From Eonycteris spelaea (taxonomy: Eukaryota; Chordata; Mammalia; Chiroptera; Pteropodidae), in the NCBI GenBank assembly GCA_003508835.1, contig PUFA01000081.1, positions 5,766,001 to 5,830,000 on the forward strand: a DNA stretch of 64,000 bases, written 5' to 3'. Below the pieces are notes generated by a model. It was not told the DNA's origin. It saw only the letters and a program-made list of their open reading frames with translations, and did no database searches. Shown here one piece after another: positions 32,521 to 43,884 of this stretch (position 1 is the first letter of the stretch; every line of letters begins with the position of its first letter). The position numbers and the translations under genes were made by a program.

Positions 32521-34197
32521 ACACACATCCCTCTCTTCCTGCTTTAAAAACCAAAGTAGACAACACAAAACTAATTATTATTTTTACCCCAAAGTTGTGA
32601 TCAATTATAATCTGAGGTTTATTTAGGAAAAAAAAAAGTTATTTCCATAATTCAGGAGAAAATACCATTGGCATGGGGAGATAGCTGTCCTGGACGGTGT
32701 GCAGCACCTGGGGACATCTCTACCTCAACACCAGCCAAACTGGGCCAAGTTCACCATTTACTGTCTTTCTCCCCTCTTCTCCTCTCTCTGACAACTGGTG
32801 AATAACCAGCCTCAACTGCTATTCAAGTGAGTGCACAGAAACCAATTCCTCTTTTTAAACTTTCCATTTAAATGGAGGTGAAAAGTCATCCTAATGTGTA
32901 CTTACTATGAAGAGTTACTCCATAAATGGAGTACTAAATGACGGAGTTAATAAAACACTGAAAGGGGGCATTTTCTCACCTGAGAAGTTAATTGCTACAG
33001 CAAATTTAACAAGTAGCTCTTGACAGTCTATTTCATAAAAAGTGTTTTATTCTCAAATTGTACCTTTGATTTATAAACTGCAGGGTGAGGGCCATCAATG
33101 GCCACAGGGAACATTTCTCTTCCTAAACACCAAGGTATAATTTATACACATCAAGACTAAAACAAATTTATTTGGCTTACAGTATAATTCAAAGTGCCTT
33201 TAATTTCTGTTATTATAATTTTGAAATATTAACTTTGAAAATAAATTAAGCCATAGCCCATCTTCACAAATATACATATCCCTTGGGATTTCATACAGGT
33301 AAAGGATTCAAGTTATCACTATGAATGGCAGTTGGAGATTTCACCTTTCCCCATCGGCAACGGTTTCAATCAAGAATATGAATAACAGAATATTTTTCTT
33401 GTTCTTTATAAATATTTTAGGGTTTATTTTTCTTTAATGAGTGTTTAAGTTATCTATTTTAAAAGAATTTTACCAAAGGACTTTATATGATAAAAGTATG
33501 TATGTAGCTTATTTTAAACAAATATATACATATATATTTTTTAAATGTTCCAATTTCATTAACGAGTATTTATTAGGTGTTGATTCTATCAATCCAGTCT
33601 CAGCTGGAAACAGACAACACAAATTAAATACTTCTAGGAGGGTTTACTGCAAAGAGGCAGATTACAAACGTGGGCATAGGGCAGTCACAGTGGGGTTGGG
33701 GGAAGGGTGCACCTGGGACTATCAGCAGCAGTCATGTGGCCTGAAGAAAGCTCACAATGAGGGGTTCAACAGAATAAAGACCTTGATCTCACTCTCCTCT
33801 TTCCCTCCATTTTTTGGGGGGAGCAAGAGAGGCAGAAATGTCCATTGGCCAAATCCAGCTGGGATCCAGAGACACAGGAGCCCATTTATGTGATAAACAG
33901 AGGTCAGCCTTCAAGCACAGAGAGCAGAGAAGGATGGGGCGTGGATGGAAAGGGGCACATGGAAGATGTCAGCACACCTACGCCACTGTGCTGAAGACAC
34001 AGTGTTGAACAGCACCCCTGTCTGCTCTCAAGAAGTATGCAGTCAGTCTATGGAAGAAAGATAGATGAGTATATAAACTATAAATAAGCATTATAGAATT
34101 TCAATGGAAGGGAAATTTTAAATTCTAATAATATCTGTTCTTTTTGCCTGTACAGAAGCTCTTCACCTATGTTTGAGAAGAATTCCCTTATTTTCCT
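32521..34197. other. Unassigned 1.7-kb interval
   Basis: No gene. A 150-codon frame at 33441-33893 is open by chance: its second half overlaps a likely old interspersed repeat (33600-33980, with TCTCCTCTTTCCCTCCATTT), and it has no conserved motif. 33400-33560 is very AT-rich. Confidence 0.35.
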
Positions 34198-34199
34198 TA

Positions 34200-34630
34200 G
34201 GGTAGTGGTTCTCAAACTTAGCACAGATGTGTATCACCAGCAAGCTTGATTAAACACAGACTACTGGACCTTACCCAGCATTTCTGATTCAGTTGTTCTG
34301 GGGTGAGCCTTGAGAGTTTGCATTTCTTTTTTTCAACTGAGATATAATTAACATGTAATATTATATTTGTTTCAGGTGTACCTAATGATTTGATATTTGT
34401 ATACATTGTGAAATGATCACTACAATAAGTCTACTTAACATTCAACACCAACATAGCTATAATTTTTTTCTTGTGATGAGAACTTTTAAGATATAGTCTC
34501 ATAGCACCTTTCAAATATACAATACAGCATTACTAACTATAGTCACCTTTCTGTCCTCTACATTTCTAATAGGTTCCCAGGTGATGCCAATGTTGCTGGT
34601 GTCCAGGAACCACAGTTTGAGAAACACTGC
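34200..34630 (-). mobile_element. hAT-Charlie MITE (MER20/MER3 class), split by L1
   Basis: Two collinear halves, 34200-34327 and 34564-34630. Left: GTAGTGGTTCTCAAACTTAG, GGACCTTACCCAGCATTTCT GATTCAG. Right: GGTTCCCAGGTGATGCCAAT GTTGCTGG and CCACAGTTTGAGAAACACTG. Both inverted termini survive. The gap is an antisense L1 3' end. Confidence 0.85.
34328..34563 (-). mobile_element. L1 LINE 3' end inserted in hAT element
   Basis: Opens on this strand with a T run (the poly(A) tail), then CAACTGAGATATAATTAACA TG, TTCAGGTGTACCTAATGATT, AAATGATCACTACAATAAGT and AATACAGCATTACTAACTAT, i.e. an antisense L1 3' UTR of about 235 bp. The CATTTCT heptamer occurs at both junctions (about 34321-34327 and 34561-34567), consistent with a short target duplication. 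Severely 5'-truncated. Confidence 0.85.
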
Positions 34631-34904
34631 CTTAAGGCAATGCCTGTCCTCCCCATTCCAAACCTTAGTCACTATTGGTCCCATTGGACGATCAATGTCC
34701 CAACTATCTACTGCTGATCCATAACCCACGCCTGACCAAATAGCATTGCTCATCACTCTGAATCCCCCTTTTCTGTGACTGCTCTGCAGTGGCATTAGTA
34801 TGTGTGACTAATCTCTCCCATCTCTCCTTTCCTCTACCTCCCTGTAGATGGGCTCAGCTCTCATGTGCTCACAACATTATTTACTCAGGGCATTTATCTT
34901 CATA
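34631..34904. other. Unassigned short interval
   Basis: No supported feature. Confidence 0.4.
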
Positions 34905-35138
34905 AAACAATTTAAAGTATGAGCCAAGATTTATCACAAGGATGCCCATCACAACATTATTAATTACCTAAATATCCCATTATAGGTGTTAGGTTAGATA
35001 AAGTATATTTGTCCACATAATGGTATACAGCAAAGCCATTAAAAACTTGAATGCAAAAAACATTCTTTGATATAGAATGAGGTCCACAATACATTAACCT
35101 AAAAAAAAGTCACAAAACTATTTTTAAGATACTGTCTT
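34905..35138 (+). mobile_element. Old LINE-like 3' fragment
   Basis: GGATGCCCATCACAACATTA TTAATTACC, CACATAATGGTATACAGCAA AGCCATTAAAAAC and CACAAAACTATTTTTAAG resemble the pre-terminal part of an old LINE (L1M-type phrase 'CATACAATGGAATACTATGC'). Ends at an AT-rich tract. Confidence 0.5.
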
Positions 35139-35165
35139 TATATATGCATATATATATATATTATA

Positions 35166-35197
<32 letters not shown>
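35139..35197. repeat. (TA)n/(TG)n low-complexity tract
   Basis: Alternating TA with a near-palindromic centre at TATATTATAATATA, followed by (TG)n. Cruciform- or slippage-prone. Confidence 0.95.
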
Positions 35198-35454
35198 CAA
35201 CCACTGTATTAACTAATTGTTTATAGGTAGGTAGAATAAGGGTATTTTTAATATTTTTTGTTTGCCTGTCTGCTTGTTTTTAAATGAGCATTATTGCTTT
35301 TGTAAGAAAAATGAACAATAAAAGAAATTTAATTTTGAGACATATACTCATGCAGTTCTCATATTGACTAATTTAAGGTATCAAAAAATAAACACCTGTG
35401 TTTGTTTTATTTTGTCAGATCTTCGTGGTTCTATAAAATCCAAATGTATTAGTT
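35198..35454. other. Unassigned short interval
   Basis: AT-rich, no supported feature. Confidence 0.4.
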
Positions 35455-35800
35455 ATAATTAGGTTTTACTACATGTGACCTCAAACTCAAATTAAGAGAG
35501 GCTTAGAACTAAGGTTCTTACATATTTTATGGAGATTAATAGTCCAGGGTCAACATGACAGCTTACAAATTCCAAGGGACTCTGTCACCTCCCAGACTTC
35601 CACTTCCTTGTTACTAGAATGTAAAGTCCAGTAGATAGGAGAAATGGCAAAGGGAAGGAAGTACTCACCCCCTTAAAGACACTTGCTTAAATTGATCATA
35701 CTACTTCTGTTTTGTACCCTGTTCATTGGCTAGATCTCAGCTACATGGTCATACCTAGCTGCAAGAAAGGCTGGAAAATGCCTCAATTAAACTTGGGAGT
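35455..35800 (-). mobile_element. LTR-like remnant, unnamed family, antisense
   Basis: The complement of 35455-35510 gives GCCTCTCTTAATTTGAGTTT GAGGTCACATGTAG and ends AACTAATAC. At the other end, CATGGTCATACCTAGCTGCA AGAAAGGCTGG is a common phrase of the same element. The layout agrees with the copies at 30.8, 52.3 and 53.2 kb. Confidence 0.4.
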
Positions 35801-35824
35801 TCTGTCACTATGGAAGAAGGGGAA

Positions 35825-35826
<2 letters not shown>

Positions 35827-35861
<35 letters not shown>
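35827..35861. repeat. (CA)n microsatellite
   Basis: About 17 pure CA units. Confidence 0.97.
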
Positions 35862-35864
<3 letters not shown>

Positions 35865-36374
35865 TGTATAAGCACTCCATGTTATACTATCTCACATAAA
35901 AGTCATAATCTACTTAAACTCTACCCAGTAACTCCTTGAAAAAAGGGATCTTTCTGAAATACCTCCTGGTAAACCTGGGCCTCAAATCTTCCCTAAGCTG
36001 GTGCCATTGAACAAATATTTTTCAGTAGCTTTATTTCATAGGTAGCTAGTACAAGAAGAGAATGTTTAAGCTTGTAGGGGTTTGTAAAATATTTACTTTT
36101 CTTTCATTTTCACAATTGAAGAGAATCTTGTTTCTGAGAAGCTGGTCACCAATTAGTGTGAAGGCTAATCACCCAGAGAATTTCCAGAAACCACTGTCTG
36201 CATCTCATTTTTACACTAACATCTGATATGAAGCTGATTTCTACAATGGATGGGGTATACTGGATACTCCACTTTGGCCACACTGGCTCCTTGTTGTCCA
36301 TGGACGTAACCAGGCAGTTCAAAACTCTTGAACTTACTTGTTCTCCACTTGAATTATCAGATATTTACTCAGCT
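35862..36374. other. Unassigned interval
   Basis: No supported feature. Confidence 0.4.
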
Positions 36375-36695
36375 CATTGACTAAATCTCTACCTCCTTCA
36401 GATTTCTGCTCAAATATTGGCAAGCCCTTTGCCATCATGCTATTTAAAATTGCAATTGCCTGTCTCTCCACCCAGCACTCTCCTACTTTATTTTTGTCCT
36501 TGTTATTGATTTATATGCCTGATACAATACATGTTTTGAGTATTTAATGTCTGTCCTACCCCAACCCTAACCAGAAAGTAAATTCCTTGAGGGTAGGGAT
36601 CTTTTTCTGTTTTACACAATCCTTTTGTCCCCTGATCTAGAGCAGAGCCTGGCACATGGTAGGTACTCAATAAATATTGTATCAATTAATTAATA
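36375..36695 (+). mobile_element. L2 LINE 3' end
   Basis: CTACCTCCTTCAGATTTCTG CTCAAATATTGG, AAATTCCTTGAGGGTAGGGA TCTTTTTCTG and GCCTGGCACATGGTAGGTAC TCAATAAATATTG are the canonical L2 3' UTR and terminus. Confidence 0.88.
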
Positions 36696-36814
36696 GACGA
36701 AGAAATCTTATTTCCCAAGAATCTCTGAAAGAGAATATTAGCCCAGTTGAATGAGTGTTTGATGAAAGAATAAGTCAAACAGTTCTAAGCATGACTCATT
36801 AAATCCAGAACTCA

Positions 36815-36990
36815 ATTTTATAAGTATTTTCTGAGCCCTTGTCTCTATTAGGCTCTGTGCTAGGCAATAAGGAAACAATCATGAGCAGAGCCAGACAAGG
36901 CATAGAAGTTTCAATATAACAAAGTTGAGCAATATGAATTATACAGTTCCATAAACAAATGTAAAACTGAGATTATGCTAATCACTACAA
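36815..36990 (-). mobile_element. L2 3' end fragment, antisense
   Basis: TTTCTGAGCCCTTGTCTCTA TTAGGCTCTGTGCTAGGCAA TAAGG matches the L2 terminal complement. The downstream part is weak. Confidence 0.6.
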
Positions 36991-37009
36991 AGGAGAGGGA
37001 CTCCTTCCA

Positions 37010-37225
37010 AAGTGATTCTTCCTATTACCCTACATTTTTATATTACCTATTGATGGATCTTACCTAATTTCCTATTTGTTGACCTCTTTATTATACATCT
37101 TCCTCTCTAAAAAGAATGTCCTCTGATAATAGAGATCTTTGCTTTTCCTCCATATCCCTAGTATTTATAACAGTGTCTAGCACTTGATGGGCATGTGATA
37201 TTTTTGAATGGATAAATAATGCTAT
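37010..37225 (+). mobile_element. L2 3' end fragment
   Basis: TCCTCTGATAATAGAGATCT TTGC, CTAGTATTTATAACAGTGTC TAGCACTTGATGGGC follow the L2 3' terminus in sense orientation, decayed. Confidence 0.55.
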
Positions 37226-37384
37226 AAATACATGAAAGAAGTTAAGAAAAGCAAAAAGTATGATTGACATGAAATATGAAAACTAAGAAAGAGTTAACTG
37301 GACAAATAAAAAAAGATTTCAAAGGGGGAAATGACATGTACAAAAGCTCTGTGGTCAGAAGGAATTTGATTTCTACCAAATTAC

Positions 37385-37612
37385 AGCTCATGGTTTGCTG
37401 TACACAAATGATCTAACTTGCCATCTGTTTTTGTAAATAAAGTTTTAGTGGAATACAATCACTCTCATTCTGCATTGTCTTTGGCTGCTTTCGCACTACA
37501 AAGGCAGAGCTGAGTAGGAAGAGCTGAGTAATTGAGACAGAGACCAAATAAACTGCAAAGCCCAAAATATTTACTATCTGATTCTTTAACAAAAAAAGTT
37601 TGCTGACCTCTA
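37385..37612 (+). mobile_element. hAT-Charlie MITE (MER20/MER3 class)
   Basis: TTTTTGTAAATAAAGTTTTA GTGGAATAC, TGGCTGCTTTCGCACTACAA AGGCAGAGC, AAAATATTTACTATCTGATT and AAAAAGTTTGCTGACCTCTA are all consensus phrases. Same family and orientation as the copies at 19.2 and 58.3 kb. Confidence 0.85.
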
Positions 37613-37719
37613 TACACTCTCAACATCCCCTGGGAAATGTACTTTTCAGGCCCAATCAAACACCTGTTGAATCAGAATATCTGAGGGAACAGGAGGGCAG
37701 CAATCTATCACCTCTCCGG

Positions 37720-38010
37720 ATAATCCTAAAGCACACTAATCGCTGCGGTAGAGGATGAGAGAAAAAGGGGAGTGTCATGAGAGATGAGGCTGGAAAAGTC
37801 AGCAGGCTAGACCATGCGAGCATAAGGCCATGTTTAAGAATTCAGTCTTTATCTTAAAAACAAAACGAAGCCATTGGAAGGTTTTAAGCAGGCAGGTAAT
37901 AACAAGTAGATTTGCAATTTGCTGTCACTCTGACTGAAGAATAAGTTGTGGCACTAGATTATAGGCAGCCAGACTAACTGGGAGGTTATAGTCTCACCAG
38001 TGCTGGTAGT
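37720..38010 (-). mobile_element. L2 LINE internal 3' region, antisense
   Basis: AAACGAAGCCATTGGAAGGT TTTAAGCAGG corresponds to the antisense L2 phrase 'gaagccattggagggttttaagcaggg'. CTGTCACTCTGACTGAAG and CAGACTAACTGGGAGG follow in order. Confidence 0.75.
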
Positions 38011-38104
38011 TTGAATTCTAGATGATACAGACAGCTGTGGATAAAGATAGATATAGGAAACCAACTGAAACATCCAACCACCACATTCTTGTTTCTATTC
38101 TTAT

Positions 38105-38250
38105 AGCTCACCAAACTTCAGTTTCCTTCCAGTAATATTGGGATAATAACTCAAAAATTTGCTGTGAGGATTAAAAGATAAAAAGTATATGAACACCCAG
38201 CACAGATTCCAGCACAAAATAAGGACTCAACTTATAAGAGTTCTTTTAAG
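38105..38250 (+). mobile_element. MIR SINE 3' part
   Basis: AACTTCAGTTTCCTTCCAGT, GGATAATAACTCAAAAATTT GCTGTGAGGATTAAAAG and CACCCAGCACAGATTCCAGC ACAAAATAAGG match MIR in sense orientation. Confidence 0.75.
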
Positions 38251-39224
38251 ATGTCTTTCCTTTTTCTTCTGCTTTACCTTCATTCCTTCATCTTAAGTTA
38301 TGACTCTTGCATTCTACTTTGACTAGTCTACAATATGACAATTTGGAAGTAGTGAATATGTTCCTATTTCCTTCCTCTCTAGCAAGATTGAGGTCCTTCT
38401 TTGTGGTGAACTTTAAAATACTTTCAAAAAGAATGAAAAACTCATATATTCAAGACTTTAAGCTAATTAAGAGAGTCTAGTATTGAGATGGTCATTGGCA
38501 GAAAATCCTTTAAAGAAAATAATTTTTCTTCATTTATGCCCCTATTCCAAAAGGGATTTAAGACAATTTCCAAAAATATGTATGCCACAGAAAAATAAAT
38601 TTAATTAACAGAAAGAAAAATGAGACAAAAGGAAAAGTAACTGATTTAGAGCCATGAGCAAAGTCAGAAAGCTCCAAGGAGTCTGCCACTAATTTAGTTT
38701 TGAGTTTTTCAGAAGTCAGTATGTCAAAGAAGCCAGTGTGGGTTAAGAGATTCACAGTTTCCATTAGGCTAAGCATACCTGTGCTCAAGAAAAGCCTGTA
38801 CCACAGAAAGATGCCTCCCCTGGGACCCCAGGGTGAAGACACTGAATAATGTAACAAACAACATCCTTGGCAGCCCTCAGAACAGCACTGAAGAATCCCT
38901 TCCTAATTTCTATGTTTTGTAAAGCCAGGGTTCAAGTTAGTATCATCTATAATTTAAGTGGTCCCCTTGAGGGCTGAGGAATGAATGCTGGTATTCACAC
39001 TGCATTAGTCACATGCAAGTAGAACATGGAAACTGAAAAGTCACGGAGGTCTTTTAGCCCAGAGGGTCTGAGGCTATGTTTTGGATTCCATGGGTTCCAC
39101 AGAGAAGTCTCAGAGGAAATAGAGAGTTGGAGAAGCACCTGAAAGGCCAGTGAGGCAGGGTCTTACATTCAACATCCCTAGTATCGACCAGAACAAAGTT
39201 TGAAAACCACAATGGCTACAATAC
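38251..39224. other. Unassigned interval
   Basis: About 1 kb with no gene. A 99-codon minus-strand frame (38558-38857) has a hydrophobic end encoded by A-rich DNA and no motif. Confidence 0.4.
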
Positions 39225-39420
39225 AGTGTAGCAATTCAATGAGCAGACTGGAGTTATTTGGAAGTCTAAGAGCTTGGGTTAACATTCAAACGACTCACCT
39301 GTGGACTTTGAGCAAATTTACCTCACTTGTGCATTAGTTTCTTTATTTGTCCAATGTAAATATTGCTAGAACCTACAAGTAGGGTTGTTGAGAAGATTAA
39401 ACTCCTTGATGGAGATAAAA
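39225..39420 (+). mobile_element. MIR SINE
   Basis: AAGTCTAAGAGCTTGGGTTA ACATTC, GACTTTGAGCAAATTTACC, CATTAGTTTCTTTATTTGTC CAATG and TAGGGTTGTTGAGAAGATTA AAC follow MIR in order, moderately decayed. Confidence 0.7.
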
Positions 39421-39599
39421 TCCAATAATATCATGTTTTATAATAATTATATTATAAAAGTTTGGCCTTCTTTCATGGATCATGGATCCAAAACTCTTGG
39501 AATCTCCTGAACAGTAGAAACAATGGAATGTTTTTTGTTAAAAACATTTGTCTCTTGTCCTCAGTTTCTGAAATGGCTTCAGAACCATCAAGGTGAAAC

Positions 39600-39793
39600 G
39601 GGTGCCTTTATATTTCTAACAACCCCTTTCAGCATAACTGGGCATATGTTAATGAGGAACCAACTCTGAATAGAGAAGTGGAACTTTTATTCATGCGCTC
39701 TGATTTCAGTGGAGGGGAGAGGAGCTGAAGATTGAATCAATCACCAATGACCGATGATTTAATCAATAATGCCTATGTAATAAAGCCTCCATA

Positions 39794-39844
<51 letters not shown>

Positions 39845-40285
39845 CTTTCATTTGAGAGAACCCGATGCTTCTATATGTCACCACACCAGGCCCCAAATCC
39901 ACAAGGACAGAAACTCTATGTTTGGGACCTCCCTTTCTGTAACCTTTCATCTGCCTATTGATTCATATCCTTTAATATCCTTTGTAATAAATTAGTAAGT
40001 TAGTGAGTAAATGGTTTTCTAAACTTTGTGAGCTGCTCTAACAAATTAATCAAATCCAAGGATGGAGTTGTGGGAACTTCTGATTTTAGCAGAAGCTCAG
40101 GTGACAACCTGGACTATGTTTGGCATCTGAAGTGGGGAGAGGAAGTCTTGTGGACTGAGCCCTTAACCTGTGAGACCTGGTGCTATCTCCTGGTAGAGAG
40201 TGTTAGAATTGAGTTGAATTATAGGACACCCAGCTGGTGTTAGAGAATTGCTTGGTGGTGTAGGGGAACATTCCCCCACACAGGT
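39600..40285 (+). mobile_element. ERV-type LTR, family not named
   Basis: Recognisable LTR layout: ATGATTTAATCAATAATGCC TATGTAATAAAGCCTCCATA AAAA (promoter region), a displaced (CA)n, CTTTGTAATAAATTAGTAAG (polyadenylation signal region), CAAATTAATCAAATCCAAGG, AGGTGACAACCTGGACTATG, ATCTGAAGTGGGGAG, GACTGAGCCCTTAACCTGTG and GACACCCAGCTGGTGTTAG. I know the consensus as a mammalian LTR but cannot recall its Repbase name. No viral coding sequence adjoins it. Confidence 0.72.
39797..39842. repeat. (CA)n microsatellite within the LTR
   Basis: About 23 pure CA units occupying the place of the segment downstream of the CCATAAAAAC promoter-like motif. Confidence 0.97.
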
Positions 40286-41785
40286 TAAAATTGGTTCCAG
40301 AAACCATAAATCCTTTAGAAGAATGCCTGGAACAGAATAAGTGCTCTATAGTTGGTTTATAGCAGAAGTTTGGATAGGACAATATTAACCCCTGAATCCA
40401 GTTCAACCTCCTACATATAAAGAAACTGCTGCAGTAAAAATACTGTCTACTTCCAAAAGAAAATGTCCAGAAGTTTAAATGACTTGCCCCAATCACATTT
40501 CCAGTAGCGGAATAGGCATTGGAGCGTGGCACTCCTGACTTCTTGCTCAATGGCCTATCCACAACAGAGAGACTGGTTTCCAGTTCTCAGAACTGTATCC
40601 CATTTTACTCTCATTACTTCATGGTACCCTTTTCCTGAAATCCAGAATAGGAATAGCAAATAGCTCTTGTCTCATGTGTGAGCTCCAATTGTTAGTAGCC
40701 TCCTAGAGAAGGATTTCAGATCACATTGAGGATTAGCGATACAGAGGTTTACAATCAATTAGTCCACCAGTAGGAAAAGAGAGATATCTGTAGAAACACT
40801 TCACTATAGCAGACACTTTGTTACCTGATAATTTCTTGAGGATCAAACCATGTGTAAGCACTTTGGACTCTTCACAGCATATCTCCATATTTGTACCCAT
40901 GTAGGCCATTTCTGAATGTTTACTGAGTGACTGATTGCATGAGATAAAAAAAGAAATAGTAGCAACTGATTCCATTGACCTTTTATAGAATATAAGGTTG
41001 GCAGTATTACCTAAGGCTAAAAATTATGAGCATTTAATTATTTACTTCCTAAAGATTCTCCCAACATATAACAATGTCTAACTGTTTTTGGAAGGTCTGT
41101 TGGCTAAACAATGAGGAAGAACATTGTAATGATTTCCACTAGGAAGATGTCCATCTGTAAAGCCCTTAAATCAATGCAAGAATTTTACACAATGCCTGAG
41201 TTCAATATGTATTGCTTCTGAAACTGAAATCACTTATTTTCAAATAATTTTGACACTGCAAAAGTTACTGAGTTTATAGTTTATCCAGACACCGTGAATA
41301 GGAAAGTGAATTAGAGTTGCTGGTTTCCAATGAAGATATAAATGTCAGTTAAGCTTAACAAACTTAAGAATGCAGATGGATACCAATAGAAGAGCAAGAA
41401 AAGCATTAATAGAATGTGTACCTAGGTTGGAGGTGGTGAGTGAAAAGGCTTTTTAGAGAAGTTTCTCTTGAGGTAGACAGATTCCAATGGTTTGTTATGG
41501 AAGGAGGAAGGCCATTTTGGGGAGATGGAAAGGCTTTAGCAAGGGCTTAGAGGTAGAGAATCATAAAGCATGCTATAAAAAGCCATTGTAATATATGGAA
41601 ATGTTTATAAAACTTTATGAATATAAAGGCAAAGTTACCTGAAGAAGGCTAATGTGATACTTTGTTTTCCATCTTCCAAAATTGCTAAATCTCAAAATTT
41701 CAAATTATTATATACCTAGTTCAAAAATTATTTTCAAAATATGCAAAAAAAGAAAAAACAGGTTAAAATAAATCATTTACTATAT
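40286..41785. other. Mostly unassigned; weak MIR at 40405-40565
   Basis: Positions 40405-40565 look like an antisense MIR (AATGACTTGCCCCAATCACA, GGCACTCCTGACTTC). The rest, including the 80-codon frame at 40733-40975, holds nothing I can support. Confidence 0.45.
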
Positions 41786-43795
41786 CCAGTCAAGATGGCA
41801 GAGTAGGTAAATGCAATGCTTGCCTCCTCTCACAACCACATCAAAATTACAACTAAACTACAGAGCAGCAATAATTGGGAGTCATCTGAAGTCTAGCTGA
41901 ACAGAAGTCCTATAACTGGGGACATACATAAGAGGCCACCAGGAAACTAGTAGGAAGGGTGGAGACACTGAACAAGCTGGTCCCACAACCACATGTAGCA
42001 GTTGAGAATCGAAAGAAGTATCTTGGCTGTGGAGGTCACCTGGAAAAGCAAGGTGTCCCAGCCCCACACCAGGATCCCCAAACCAGGGTTCCAGTACTGT
42101 AAAGAGAAGTCCCCTTCTGGCTGTGAAAACCAGCAGAGACTGTGGCTGAGTGAGGACCAATAGAGTCACAGACGATCCTCTTAAGGGGCCCGTGCCTGAA
42201 CTTACTGACGGCTTCACTCACTCTGAGCTCCATTGCTGAGGCAGCAGCTCTAAGGTACCACAAACCTACAGGGAAGAACTGAATTGTCTGGCTTTAAGGG
42301 TGAGGGCTAGAGGGGCATCTTTCTCCCAGAGAGAAGTGTTGGCAAAAGCTACTGTTTCTTTCCTGAGCCCTCCCCCACCCTGTATGCAGACTCAGGCAGC
42401 CATCATATCTGAGTCTCCATCAACCTGGTTACCCCACCCTGGGTATTCTCTGAGACCACACCCCTCACAACCTGCAGGCCCACCCAAGCTGCTTCCAGTA
42501 GATTTTCCATACAAATGGCCTGTCTTGGCTCATGCTACAGATTTTGCTAAAATCTCTCAAAGGTTCTCAAAGCCTAAACAAACAGTATCTAGCCTCTGCA
42601 TGCCCTTATCTCTTGCTGAACAGCCTCAAGCTTGGCACTAGCAACAGCTAGCTTTGATTAGTGGCTTGGCCTCTTGAGGAACATCCAAGCCCAATGTGGG
42701 TGGTGACCATCTGTGGATTGTTTGATAGATCATGCCAGGTAGCCCTGGGCAGGATACGGGCTGAGGCTGAACTTGGCCTATGGCGGGGTCCCTTTCAGGA
42801 GACCCCCAACCTGCATGCCTAAAGGCCAGCTTTGGTCTGAGCCAGAGCATAACCCAGGGCCACATCTGAGGATGACACACCAAAAAAGCAGACTGGACAG
42901 GCACCAGAGCCCTACAAAAGCGAATCCTGCTCTGTAGAGTCAGCCCCTGTACAATAGCTCCTCCGCTGTAGTCACTATTCAGTCCTTATAACCAATCAGC
43001 CTGAAGATCAGTCCCTCCCACTGAGGTTCAAACAGCAACCAAGGCTCAACTACAACAGAAGGGTACACACAACCATACAAGAGACAAACCTGGAGTACCT
43101 GGCTCAGGTGACCAGGGAGACTATGTCACTGAGCTCCACAGGACACTTACTATATAAGGCCACTCTACTGAGACTGAGAGACATAGCAGCCCTACCTTAT
43201 GCATAGAAACAAACAAGGTGGTGGCCAAAGCGGGGAGACAAAGAAACATGACCCAAATGAAAGAACAGAACAAAGCTCTAGAAAAAGATTTAAAAATATA
43301 TGAATCAAAATGGTAATAACTACATATCTATCAATGGTAATAACTACTTTAAATGTAAGTGGATTAAATGCTCCAATCAAAAGATAAGGTGACTGAATAG
43401 GTAAGAAAGCAAGACTCTTACATATGCTCCCTACAAGAAACTTCAGATCAAAATATACACACAGACTGAAGGCAAAGGAATGGAAAAAGATGCTTCATAA
43501 AAATGGAAATGAAAAGCTGATGTAGCAATACTTAGAACATACAAAGGCTATGACAATGGACAAAGAAGGACCCAGTCATCCCATTTCTGGGTATTTATCT
43601 GAAGAAACCCAAAACACTAGTTTGAAGAGACATAAGAATGCATATGTTTATTGCAGCATTATTTACAATAGTCAAAATATGAAGGCATCCTGAGTTTGTA
43701 TCAATGGATGAATGGATAAAGAAGAGATGATACATATGTACAACAAAATATTACTCAGCCATTAAAAAGAATGAAATCTTGCCATGTGAATGGTG
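41786..43795 (+). mobile_element. L1 LINE with 5' UTR, internally deleted
   Basis: Starts CAGTCAAGATGGCAGAGTAG G, the conserved L1 5' end, and keeps a roughly 1.4-kb GC-richer 5' UTR (L1 internal promoter region) to about 43230. An ORF1-start-like ATGACCCAAATGAAAGAACA follows at about 43248, but the body jumps at once to an ORF2 endonuclease piece (TAAATGTAAGTGGATTAAAT GCTCC, 43335-43560) and then to a far 3' ORF2 piece (CATTTCTGGGTATTTATCTG to ATTACTCAGCCATTAAAAAG, 43575-43790). ORF1, the reverse transcriptase and the 3' UTR are missing. It cannot move. Confidence 0.88.
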
Positions 43796-43884
43796 AGGTT
43801 AAGGGGAGGGAATAAAGTGATAGAGGACCAGAAAAGGCTTTCTAGAAGAGCCAATAACCAAACTAACACCTAGATGCGATGTTA
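43796..43884 (-). mobile_element. Possible L2 scrap, antisense
   Basis: CAGAAAAGGCTTTCTAGAAG AGCC resembles the antisense L2 phrase 'cagggaaggcttcctggagg'. Very short. Confidence 0.3.

Noticed and set aside
32315..32626. 103-codon frame with SLSLSL and HTHTHT runs
   Set aside because: It is translation of the (CT)n(CA)n microsatellite.
33441..33893. 150-codon plus-strand open frame
   Set aside because: It crosses AT-rich sequence and an old interspersed repeat, has no conserved motif, and its composition changes abruptly. A chance open frame is the simplest reading.
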